Position numbers and translations under genes: made by a program
Assembly: GCF_900184685.1 (NCBI RefSeq)
Contig: NZ_FXXL01000006.1
Location: 930,001 to 994,000 of the forward strand
Direction: 5' to 3'
Origin: Butyricimonas sp. Marseille-P3923
GTDB lineage: Bacteria; Bacteroidota; Bacteroidia; Bacteroidales; Marinifilaceae
Length of the DNA stretch: 64,000 bases
Notes under the pieces: model-generated
Database searches by the model: none
Seen by the model: the letters and a program-made list of their open reading frames with translations, nothing else
Told to the model about the DNA's origin: nothing
Shown here: positions 54,244 through 63,600 of the stretch, piece after piece
How the letters are laid out: each line of letters starts with the position of its first letter
Numbering within the stretch: the first letter of the stretch is position 1

Positions 54244-55974
54244 TTATATTGCGATTTCATTTATCCGTTCCAATTCCCACCCCCGAAACTGCATCACGAT
54301 GCAATGCAAGGCTGTGCCTTGAACCAATTGTTTCACACGCGGAGCCACGGCGTATCTTTTTATCTGTTCCACGGCTTCCAGCCATTGCGTTCCGGCTTTT
54401 GCTTCGGAGTCTTTCGCGGATAGGTATTTTAATTCCAGTATGTAACTATGCTTCACTTCATAACGTTGTAAGTCAGGCATCAGGAACAAGTCGCAATAAC
54501 CATGATTCAATTCCACTTCCGGGGCAATCAGGTAGTAAGCATTCGTGCTCAGGTAGGCGGTGAAGAATCCTTGGATATTACGTTCTCCTTCAATGGTGTC
54601 ACGGACGGAGGAATTTTCTTTGTAGGTTTGGGCGATGAATGTCAATGCCTCGTGCCAATGACCGTCATAAGCCATGTCGTAGAACATCGAACCCAGCTTG
54701 TTCAAATTAATATATTTCCTGTCTTGGTACTCTTCCAGCATAAATTCGTAATATTGCTTACGGACGTTGTTGTTTGGAATCCCCAGTACCAAATCACTTC
54801 CGCGTGTGGCGGTGATGGTCAACATGCCATAATAGAACAACAGGCTGGGGAATATCTCAGGGTCTGCTATTTCGGCTGCCGAAAAGGTAGTTACTAGGTT
54901 GGTGACTATCTGCCCCTCTTCGGTTATTTTACGCAACACGCCTCTTCGGTCACCGTCCAAACGATCCAGTTGGATGAGCCGTTTCATTTTGTTGTAATCC
55001 GTGCGAGTGTTGGGGTCTATCATTTCTTTCGGTGATTTTCCAAGAGTCATGTAATGACGCAGGTAATAGAACACCATGTCACAATTGAATATCTTCGGGT
55101 CGCGTTCCAAGCTTTCTTCCGCGAAGCAGTAGTTATCATACCACGGCTTTATTTCCGCTATCATGGCTTCTATGTCTAGGTCAGTCGGTAGTTGTCCGGC
55201 ATTTTTATAATATAGAATCATTTCGCGAACATCTTTTTCACTGAATCCCAGCATCATGTTGAATTGGAAGTCGGTACTGATATTCCAGCCGATGTTGAAC
55301 CCGCTGGTTAGGTCGTCCAAGGTCACGGGACTGACCCCGGTCATGAAGATGCGCTCGAACATACCTTTGAATTTCTTGAAAATCTCGCGGTAGAACCCGC
55401 TAGCGTGTGTCAGGGCGTGATATACTTCATTGCCTTGTTCGTTGAGGACGACGTTGGTGAAGTTGTCATACTCGTCGATAATGAGGTAGAGCGATGCATC
55501 GGTATTGCGTGCTTTTCTGTCCAAAAAGTTCAACTTGTTGCTGAAGCCGGATTGTTCTTTCATCTCGCTTCTGAATCCCGGGTAATAGTATGACTCGTAA
55601 ATCTGGGCGAAATCATCCAGACCACCACTGCAATAATCATCAAAGTTTTGAGCCAATGTCCCCCCGAACCCACCTACACGCGAGAAATCGAGGTAAAGTA
55701 TTTGGAATTTTCCTTGTAATGGCGTGGGGTGCGAACCTATCCAAAGATTCCCGAATCGTTTCTGAAATGCACCTTTTTGATTGATATCGTAATACGCCCG
55801 TAGCATACTTAGGAAAATACTCTTCCCGAAACGGCGGGGACGGATAAAGAATAAATTGGAGGGTTGCTCTTCTAATAGGGGCAGGTACGCGGTTTTATCC
55901 ACGTAATATTGGTTTTGTTCTACTACTTCCACGAAGTTGGAGATTCCATAAGGGATTTTTTTTATATTTTCCAT
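54244..55974 (-). CDS. AAA-ATPase-like/DUF1703 (PDDEXK_9) protein
   Basis: 576 residues from the ATG at 55974 (MENIKKIPYGISNFVEV), which follows the promoter; the frame to 56043 extends upstream of it. AAA-ATPase-like N-terminal domain with Walker A-like FIRPRRFGKSIFL (about 46-58) and Walker B-like LYLIIDEYDN. DUF1703 nuclease-like domain near the C-terminus with D...ELK in YCDLFLMPDLQRYEVKHSYI and ELKYL. It belongs to a lineage-expanded Bacteroidota family of unknown function. Confidence 0.88.
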   Translation of the reverse strand: MENIKKIPYGISNFVEVVEQNQYYVDKTAYLPLLEEQPSNLFFIRPRRFGKSIFLSMLRAYYDINQKGAFQKRFGNLWIGSHPTPLQGKFQILYLDFSRVGGFGGTLAQNFDDYCSGGLDDFAQIYESYYYPGFRSEMKEQSGFSNKLNFLDRKARNTDASLYLIIDEYDNFTNVVLNEQGNEVYHALTHASGFYREIFKKFKGMFERIFMTGVSPVTLDDLTSGFNIGWNISTDFQFNMMLGFSEKDVREMILYYKNAGQLPTDLDIEAMIAEIKPWYDNYCFAEESLERDPKIFNCDMVFYYLRHYMTLGKSPKEMIDPNTRTDYNKMKRLIQLDRLDGDRRGVLRKITEEGQIVTNLVTTFSAAEIADPEIFPSLLFYYGMLTITATRGSDLVLGIPNNNVRKQYYEFMLEEYQDRKYINLNKLGSMFYDMAYDGHWHEALTFIAQTYKENSSVRDTIEGERNIQGFFTAYLSTNAYYLIAPEVELNHGYCDLFLMPDLQRYEVKHSYILELKYLSAKDSEAKAGTQWLEAVEQIKRYAVAPRVKQLVQGTALHCIVMQFRGWELERINEIAI

Positions 55975-56012
55975 AACTGCTCCAGTTTTTAGTTTGTACC
56001 CGTGAGTTAGTA

Positions 56013-56043
56013 CAAAAGTAACTCTTTCTGCTTGAAAGAACAA
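56013..56043 (-). promoter_or_regulatory. Promoter of the DUF1703 gene
   Basis: On the minus strand TTG (56043-56041), 20 bp, TACTTTTG (56020-56013), then the ATG 38 nt downstream. Confidence 0.7.
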
Positions 56044-56077
56044 GGAATGGGAAAGAAAGTTGGGAGGAATACGAAGT

Positions 56078-56111
56078 ACCCACTGAAAGTCAGGAAAAAC
56101 TTTTAGTGGGT
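56078..56111 (-). terminator. Hairpin after the fimbrillin gene
   Basis: ACCCACTGAAAG (56078-56089) pairs with CTTTTAGTGGGT (56100-56111), with one G:T-type mismatch, about 70 nt past the fimbrillin stop. Confidence 0.6.
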
Positions 56112-56183
56112 GCTTATTTTGACATATCCTCTTTCTATATTATACACTCTTCTGAAGGAGGAATATGAGTATCTGTATTTAAA

Positions 56184-57092
56184 TTATTCAACGGTAGTAG
56201 TCCCATTTGTTCCACCTGTCTCCCATTTTGATACTGCTGAAGTAAATTCAACACCTATTTCGTTTACTGTAATAGTAAGGGTCGTTATATTTCCGGCTAC
56301 AAGTGATAGATTGTTGATCGTATAGTTTTTTGCGGCAACATGTTCAAATGTAAGATTTATTTTAGTTAATGTAGCGGGCAAGAGCATAAGGTCGGCTGTG
56401 GGAGAAACTCCATCGCCTGTCGCTAATGTTACTTGTCCAAAATCAAGATCAGCGTTTACAGGTGTTGCGTTTGCGTCTAAAGTCGATACTCCTGCTTCAT
56501 CAAATGTCATATCCAGTGCTGTTGGAACATTTATTTTTGCTGCAGTTAAATTACCATAAAAAGTGGCAGCTTCACTTGTTGCTGCCTTCACAACTAATTT
56601 AAGACGCGCTAGTTTATGTTTGAATAAGAAGTTTACTGTTTTGTCTGTTGTTGAGAATGGTAATTTTACAGCATCAGCAATAATAATATCGGTTGTACCA
56701 TCAATTGTATAGCTTACTTTTCCTGCTTCCAAGGTTTCTCCAGCCGGATAATATGCAATGAAGTTCGCAGCTTCTGTTGGGGATTTGAAATATTGGGCAG
56801 TAGTGATGTTTGTGAATGTACCATTTGTTTGAAGATCACCTGTCGTAGTAACACTTGCTACTTCATTAAATTTTGGAGTAGCTCCATCAGCTCCTCTTAA
56901 TATTTGGATGCCTGTTATGGCATTTGTTACGAGACCAGCATCATTTGATTCTATAATGGCTCTAGACATCATATTAATTCCTGCACCAAAATTTATTTCC
57001 ACCGGAGCATTCGGGTCAATTTCATCTTCTGAAGTTGTAGTACAACTTGTCATAGCTGCTATGGCAAGTAAAGAGAAAATCATTTTTTTCAT
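56184..57092 (-). CDS. Fimbrillin-family lipoprotein
   Basis: 302 residues. Lipobox AAMTSC (Cys17), then TTTSEDEIDPNAPVEINFGA, a typical fimbrillin_like opening. Conserved features: TNAITGIQILRGAD, FIAYYPAGE, LLPATLTKINLTFEH, and a C-terminal beta strand after NITTLTITVNEIGVEF of the donor-strand kind. It is probably a subunit of type V (FimA/Mfa-like) surface fimbriae, exported as a lipoprotein. No anchor or tip gene is next to it. It lies 139 nt downstream of the 7-TM AraC-type regulator. Confidence 0.85.
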   Translation of the reverse strand: MKKMIFSLLAIAAMTSCTTTSEDEIDPNAPVEINFGAGINMMSRAIIESNDAGLVTNAITGIQILRGADGATPKFNEVASVTTTGDLQTNGTFTNITTAQYFKSPTEAANFIAYYPAGETLEAGKVSYTIDGTTDIIIADAVKLPFSTTDKTVNFLFKHKLARLKLVVKAATSEAATFYGNLTAAKINVPTALDMTFDEAGVSTLDANATPVNADLDFGQVTLATGDGVSPTADLMLLPATLTKINLTFEHVAAKNYTINNLSLVAGNITTLTITVNEIGVEFTSAVSKWETGGTNGTTTVE

Positions 57093-57231
57093 ATTTTGAA
57101 GTTTTAATTTTGCTTCTGCAAATGTGAGTTGTATTTGGAAAGGGGGATGAGTAATATGTAAAAAACAAATTCTATTTACTTTTTCGCTATCGTTTTGTAT
57201 GAATTTTAAATTTTGTACGTATTCGTAATTT

Positions 57232-58476
57232 TCAGGAATATTCTACGTATCGCTGTTTCCACTGCTTGGGGGTAATGCCTTCGTTGAGTTTGAAGGAGGA
57301 GATAAAAGAGGAAAGCGAGTTGAAACCAACCAGAGAGGCTACCTCTTGAATTTGCATTTCGGGATGTTCGATGAATAGAATGGTCGCTTTCTGGATACGG
57401 TATTTATTGACGAATTGGTAGAAACTAAAACCGAATTCGTTATTGATGAGATTCGAGATATAAGTACGGTTTGTCCCGAGAAGTGCGGCAACGTCGTTTA
57501 TGGTGAGGTTCCCGTTCGTGTATATTTCTTTCTCGTCGAAAAGATGAACGAGTTCGTCTTTCATCTTCTCTCTTTTCATCCCTAAGTTCTTCAGGTATTT
57601 TTCGGGAAGAGGGGGGAAAACGGGTGATATTTCGTCCTCTTGTTCTATTGTCAGTTCATCCGGACAGCTTTTTACTTCACACGGGGGAAGCGGCTCTTCC
57701 TTGACTTGCGCGTGTTGAGGGGTATAGCATATATACGGTTCGTTGAGGGCGTGGATGAAAAGGTAGGGCACGAAACAGATAAAACTAAGATGAACAAGGT
57801 AATTGCTCCATACCGCTTGGGTAAAAGATGTACAAAGCATGATTACAGCATAGAGAATAGCCAAGGGGATGGCATGATTCAGCCAGCGGAGGTCTATATT
57901 TTCTTTGGAAGAATAGTTTTCTTCCACGGTTTGAACGTGTTCTCGTTTTAATTTGAGGATACGCGAGGTGTACACGGTAATCATGGAAGCCTGAATCGTC
58001 AGACAGATATATCGAAAAATGGAAAAGAGAGAGTTTTTATCATAGAACTCTCGTTGAAAAAGGCTCTCTTTTTCTTCAAGAAGGAAAAGTAACAGACCCG
58101 CGACAAGCATGACGATACCCGGTATGAAATGTAACCAGATTTTCTCCCGGGCTATTTTTTCCGGTTTCGTGAGTTTCCGGAAATAGAAGAAATACATGGG
58201 GATCAAGAATAAATGGATCGTGATATCAAACCCGGGCAAGAAGAACTCGTTTGTTCGGTGCGCGTGTATATCTTGTATCATGTCGGGGATGAAAAGCAAG
58301 CCGGAGAGTGTGAACACGACTCCCAGTACCCGGCGGGGGTGCATTCCGGCTTCTTCACTATACGTGGCTCCCTTTAAGATCAGTAACGTGATACCGCAGA
58401 ACAGGGGTATAACAAAAGAGAGGACGTATGAAAAATACATCCAGAATGTTGCCGAAAATAGACTATCATTCATCAT
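57232..58476 (-). CDS. 7-TM membrane-bound AraC-family regulator
   Basis: 414 residues from the ATG at 58476; the longer frame to 58527 begins with a TTG upstream and is not used. Seven hydrophobic helices lie within the first about 250 residues (for example YFSYVLSFVIPLFCGITLL, FTLSGLLFIPDMI, HFIPGIVMLVAGLLLFLL, LVHLSFICFVPYLFIHAL). After a cytosolic linker, the AraC double helix-turn-helix (about 310-414) has INDVAALLGTNRTYISNLI and IQEVASLVGFNSLSSFISSF. A -7 TATATTTG lies at 58521-58514. It likely senses a membrane signal and may control the adjacent fimbrillin. Confidence 0.87.
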   Translation of the reverse strand: MMNDSLFSATFWMYFSYVLSFVIPLFCGITLLILKGATYSEEAGMHPRRVLGVVFTLSGLLFIPDMIQDIHAHRTNEFFLPGFDITIHLFLIPMYFFYFRKLTKPEKIAREKIWLHFIPGIVMLVAGLLLFLLEEKESLFQREFYDKNSLFSIFRYICLTIQASMITVYTSRILKLKREHVQTVEENYSSKENIDLRWLNHAIPLAILYAVIMLCTSFTQAVWSNYLVHLSFICFVPYLFIHALNEPYICYTPQHAQVKEEPLPPCEVKSCPDELTIEQEDEISPVFPPLPEKYLKNLGMKREKMKDELVHLFDEKEIYTNGNLTINDVAALLGTNRTYISNLINNEFGFSFYQFVNKYRIQKATILFIEHPEMQIQEVASLVGFNSLSSFISSFKLNEGITPKQWKQRYVEYS

Positions 58477-58603
58477 GCCGCGCAATGTTGTCGATTTACC
58501 TTCTTTGACGTGGCAAATATAATACAAATTGTGTCTATTTCGATGGTGTTTGAGCGTTTGGCGTGTTAATTAACAAAAGGGATTAAAATTGGTTCCATGA
58601 AAA

Positions 58604-58634
58604 TTGTCATTTTATGGTAAATCTTGTATATTTG
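58604..58634 (+). promoter_or_regulatory. Promoter of sigma gene 4
   Basis: TTG (58604-58606), 20 bp, TATATTTG (58627-58634), then the ATG 30 nt downstream. Confidence 0.7.
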
Positions 58635-58664
58635 TCAAGGTTTATAATATGTGAGGAATAATTT

Positions 58665-59258
58665 ATGCAAAAAATGCCGGATAATACGATTTGCTCTTTA
58701 TTGAAACATCGTCAGGAAAAGGGGATGGAGTATCTGTTTGCAAAGTATTATAAGCCGTTGGTGCTGTGGGCTGCAACTTTTATGAACGATATACCGAAAT
58801 CAGAGGATATTGTACAGGATTTTCTTGTGAAACTGTGGGAGAATGAGGTCGGACGTAATTTGGTCCCTGAAACATTAAAATCTTTTTTGTACACATCTGT
58901 TCGTAATCTAGCTTTAGATAGGAAGGAGAAAAATGATCCGTTGCGTGAGGCTGTTGATTTGGCCTTCGTTCAGACCCCTTGGGAGGAATATGATCATTTT
59001 AAGGATAATATTTTGCAGATTGTAAAAGAGGAAATCGCAAAACTTCCTTTAAGAAGTAGGGAGGTAATTACTTGTGTTTATCTGGAAGGCTTGAGTTATA
59101 AGGAAACGGCTTTCAGATTAGGAGTTTCTGTTGCCACGGTAAATACTCTTCTCGTTAATGCTTTGAAAAAAATGCGGGATAATACGAATCACGCTACGGA
59201 ACTATTGTGTTTTTTCTTTCTGTTCTCTCCGGGGGAGAGCCTATGCCCTCAAATGTAA
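58665..59258 (+). CDS. ECF sigma factor, module 4
   Basis: 197 residues. Region 2: KSEDIVQDFLVKLWENE (about 45-61). Region 4 helix-turn-helix: KETAFRLGVSVATVNTLL (about 146-163). The TLLVNALKKMRD ending differs from the usual TQM/THM wording in modules 1-3. It pairs with the FecR at 59395 (136 nt downstream). Confidence 0.92.
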   Translation: MQKMPDNTICSLLKHRQEKGMEYLFAKYYKPLVLWAATFMNDIPKSEDIVQDFLVKLWENEVGRNLVPETLKSFLYTSVRNLALDRKEKNDPLREAVDLAFVQTPWEEYDHFKDNILQIVKEEIAKLPLRSREVITCVYLEGLSYKETAFRLGVSVATVNTLLVNALKKMRDNTNHATELLCFFFLFSPGESLCPQM

Positions 59259-59394
59259 ATCAATCTTATTTAGTTTATAATATATTGTTTAGCAGTTTTT
59301 TCGCTGTTACACCTAATTTTTTCCAAAATAATTTTTTCCCCATTCAATGATATCGTGAATTGTTCCGTATTATTAATGATAAAGGTTATAAAAT

Positions 59395-60543
59395 ATGTTG
59401 AATCGGGATGAAATAGATAGTTTTTTGTTGCGTTATCTTTTGAATGAATTGAATGCAGATGAATGTAAACAAGTGGAGAAATGGCTTGGTTTGGAGGAAT
59501 ATAAGGAATATTTCCGGGAGTTTTGTTGTTCCTATATACACATGCAATGGGCGGTGAGGGACGATGCGGTGAGTGAAGATTATAAAAATTTTAGGAAGAG
59601 ATATACGAGGCGTCGTCGATTGAAGACATTGATCGGGATTGCTGCCGGGATTACTTTATTGATAGGTGTCGGACTACAACAATTCGTACAGAATAACCAT
59701 ACGTTTGTTCCCGGTATAGCGAACAACATGGTTGTTCATCCTGGAGCGTCACGGGCTATTTTGCATTTATCTACCGGGGAGATGGTACCTATTGATACGT
59801 CTTTCCAAAAGTTAGAGGAAAAGGATGGAACTTGTATCGAGGTGCATGATAATGGTTCTTTGAATTATTTTAATGACTCGGTTGTTCCGGGGGATATTGA
59901 GCTGTTGAATCGTTTAGAAGTTCCTCGTAAAGGGGAATTCCAATTAGTTTTAGCGGATGGAACCCGTGTATGGGTGAATTCGGCGAGCGAGTTGTCCTAT
60001 CCGTCAAATTTCACGGGTAAGGAGCGGGTTGTTTATTTGAAAGGAGAGGCATTTTTTGATGTTACTCGTGATGATGCACGTCCTTTTGTGGTGAAAGTAG
60101 GAGATTTGGACGTGAAAGTGTACGGGACACAATTTAATGTGAACACTCATCGGACGGGAATTATTCAAACCGTATTGGTAAAAGGGTGCATAGGGTTGAA
60201 TAACGGGGAGAAAGAAATGATTTTGGAACCTGAAGAAAAAGGTGAGTATAATAGTGCAGACCATGCTATTCAAGTGGAAAAAGTGGATGTCTTACCATAT
60301 ATCGTCTGGAAGGAAGGGATGTTTATTTTCAGGAACGAATCGTTGGAATCTATTATGGATAAGTTGACATTATGGTATGATTTAGAGGTGATTTATGAAG
60401 ACGAGGAGGTAAAAGAGGAGCGTTTGTCAGGAATTATGGAGAGGTATAAAAACGTGAACGAGTTATTCCATTTTTTCGAGAAAACGTCGGAAATAAAATT
60501 TACAGTATATGAAAATACTGTTTATATTAAGAAACAAAAATAG
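59395..60543 (+). CDS. FecR-type anti-sigma factor, module 4
   Basis: 382 residues. Cytosolic N-terminus with NELNADECKQVEKWLGLEEY. TM helix at about 80-99 (IGIAAGITLLIGVGLQQFV). FecR domain with VPRKGEFQLVLADGTRVWVN and VVYLKGEAFFDV. C-terminal DUF4974 (about 308-382; GMFIFRNESLESIMDKLTLW). It acts between the sigma factor at 58665 and the SusC at 60652. Confidence 0.93.
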   Translation: MLNRDEIDSFLLRYLLNELNADECKQVEKWLGLEEYKEYFREFCCSYIHMQWAVRDDAVSEDYKNFRKRYTRRRRLKTLIGIAAGITLLIGVGLQQFVQNNHTFVPGIANNMVVHPGASRAILHLSTGEMVPIDTSFQKLEEKDGTCIEVHDNGSLNYFNDSVVPGDIELLNRLEVPRKGEFQLVLADGTRVWVNSASELSYPSNFTGKERVVYLKGEAFFDVTRDDARPFVVKVGDLDVKVYGTQFNVNTHRTGIIQTVLVKGCIGLNNGEKEMILEPEEKGEYNSADHAIQVEKVDVLPYIVWKEGMFIFRNESLESIMDKLTLWYDLEVIYEDEEVKEERLSGIMERYKNVNELFHFFEKTSEIKFTVYENTVYIKKQK

Positions 60544-60549
60544 AAAAAA

Positions 60550-60582
60550 GCAGCAGAAAAATGTACTACCATTTACTGCTGC
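60550..60582 (+). promoter_or_regulatory. fecR-susC intercistronic hairpin, module 4
   Basis: GCAGCAG (60550-60556) pairs with CTGCTGC (60576-60582), with an inner AAATG/CATTT stem, 6 nt after the fecR stop and 69 nt before susC. No U-run. Confidence 0.6.
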
Positions 60583-60651
60583 AAAGATAATAAAAGACAG
60601 AGCGATTTTGGAGACCGATACTGTCTATTGTATAATCTAATACGCGAATTT

Positions 60652-63600
60652 ATGAAATGTAAATGGATCTTTATGCCCACGGGTGTGAAAAGATTGAAAA
60701 TTGTACGAATTATGAAATTGTTTTTGTTTCTTATGTTGGTTTTTACTTTTGGAGTCCATGCTGCCGGATATTCACAGAAGCAGCTGGTAACTCTTGATTT
60801 GGAACAATGTGACGTGAATTCATTGTTTCGGGAAATCTGGAAACAGACGGGATTACGTTTTGTTTACAACGAGAAGTATGTTGCTGAGATTCCTCTTCTG
60901 GACGTGAAAGCCGAAAAGAGGGAGGTGAAAGAGGTGTTGGATGAGATTTTTAAGAATACTTCTTTCGAATGTATTTTCGAGAATAACGTGGTTTTCGTGT
61001 CAAAACGTGCAGAAGTGAAAAGCGAACAAAAGAAAACAAAGAAAGTTGTTCTGAAAGGTAAAGTAACGGATGAGAACGGGGAGCCTATGCCGGGTGTTGC
61101 CGTGTACATTGCCAGCACAAATATAGGGACAACGACGGATGTTAATGGACTTTATAATTTGTCGATGTATCAAGGTAACGTGACCGAAGTGATTTATTCT
61201 TTTATCGGAATGCAAAAAGAAACTTTTATGTTCCCGAGAAATAAGGACATGGTACACGATGTAACCTTGAAGGAGGATGTACAAATGATAGAGGATGTTG
61301 TGGTGATTGGTTATGGTACCAAATCTCAACGAGATGTGACGAGTTCCGTGGGTTCGATTCGTTCGGATCAATTGATGAAGAGTGGTGGCAGTGCCGCAAA
61401 CTCGTTTGATAATATGTTGGGTGGTTCGCTGAAGGGTGTTCTGGTAACTCAGAATAGCGGGGCGCCGGGGGCAGCGGCGACAGTCAATATCCGGGGTGTT
61501 ACTTCGCCTTTGGTGAAGTCAAGCAGTTCGAACGAACCTTTGTACGTGATTGACGGAGTACCTTTTTTTAACAGTAAAGATGGAATTAATCCGTTGTCTG
61601 TTGTTGCACCTGATGATATCGAGAGTATCGACGTGTTGAAAGATGCTGCTGCCACTTCTATTTATGGTTCGAGAGGTGCCAATGGCGTAATCATCGTGAA
61701 GACCAAGAGCGGACGGCGGAACGAGAAAATGAATATTAGCATCGGGTATACGCTTTCTGTTGGTAACCCGGTGAATGAGCATAGACCTTTGAATCGAAGT
61801 GAATTTATGGAATTGCAGGAGGAGATGTACAAAAATTCCATGAGAGCATTTAACGAGGGTAATTTTTATGCCGATCCTGCGATGCTTCCTTTCGGTAAAA
61901 GCACGTATAATATGGAAACGGGAATGTATGAATCGTACGGGGGATTGGATGAAAGTTATTTCGGTGCCGCGAATACGAATTGGGTAAAGGAGATTAAAAA
62001 TAAAAATGCGTTGACGCATCAATATTCAATTGCATTGAGGGGAGGAGGAGAGAAAACGAATTATTCATTTTCTTTTAATGCCTCCAATCAGGAAGGGCTT
62101 TTTATAAATGATAAACTGGAGCGTTGTGGTGCTCGATTGTCTTTTGACACGGATGTAAACCAACGGATAAAGGCGGGGGCTTCGTTGGGATATACTTTTT
62201 CGAAACAAAAACAAGGTGACTCGAGTGGCGACCAGGCATGGACAGAGCGTCCCGATATTCCTGTTTATTCAGATGGTAAATATACCCGGATAGATGCTTC
62301 CTTGATTTACGGGTATGAAGCTTGGAATCCCAATCTTGTTGCTAAACGGAGGTTGGTACAAAATAAAACGGAATCTTATCAATTTATGGGGAGTTCTTAC
62401 CTGGAGTACGAGGTCATCGAAAATTTGAAATTACACGGGGATATTAACATGAGTGTATTCCAAAGTAATGACGAGTCTTTTACCCCGAAAGCAGTTATGA
62501 CCGAGATGATTGCTCCATGGTCTTCGCCATCAAAATCGATCTTGAATACGGGCGATTCGAGGATGGCTACTTCTTCAATTAATCTGCGGGCGGATTACCA
62601 GTTTAGTTATGGAGCTCATCGGTTTAACGCGATGGTCGGGTATGGTTGGGATAGGACTTTTAATAGAAGTACTTCCAATGATTACGAAGATTTTCCGGAT
62701 GATAACGTGCTGAATAATGTAAATTCGGCCGTTACCGCCACGGGGTGGTCGAGCGGCAAGGCTACAACGGGATTGAATTCCGTGTATGCCCGTGTCGGCT
62801 ACGTGTACGCTGATAAATATCTTGCTGAATTTAACTTCCGTTCGGATGCTTCTTCTAAATTCGGTCCGAGCAATAAGAGAGGGTATTTCCCTTCTATTTC
62901 GTTGGGATGGCGTGCGAATAAAGAGAATTTCATGAAACGATGGGATTGGATGAATGATTTGAAGTTACGCGTGAGTTATGGGCAAACGGGTTCGACGAAC
63001 GTGGAGGATTTTGCATATATCCAATTCTTTAACAGGGGATCAAAAGATTTGTGGGGTCAAGAATCGACAATCGGTTTAAAAGACGTGATGCCGAATAAAG
63101 ACGTGAAATGGGAGATGACTAGCGAGTATAATGTAGGTTTGGATTATAATTTCTGGAACTATCGTTTATATGGTAGTGTGGATTATTACAATCGTTATAC
63201 CGATGGAGCTTTAGCCCCTGCTCCGGCATCCTTGGAAAGTGGTTTTTCTACCTATACGGCAAACATGATTGATATGTCGAATCAAGGATTGGAAGTAGAG
63301 GTCGGTGGCGAAATTATTCGCAAAGGTGATTGGAGTTGGATGTCAACATTAAATGTCGCTTTCAATCGTAATAAAATTGAAAAATTGAATGGTGCAACTC
63401 TTGACGCTACCCAATCCCTTTTTTATGTAGAGGGGAAACCTGCCGGGATTATGAAAGGATACGTGGTAGAGAAGATTTTTCAGACCCAGGCAGAAGTCGA
63501 TGAATTGAATAGAATAGCCCAAGAGAAAGGATTTTCCTATTATTACCAGCAATACAGCGGTCCCGGTGATTATAAATTCAAGGATCTCAATGGGAACGGT

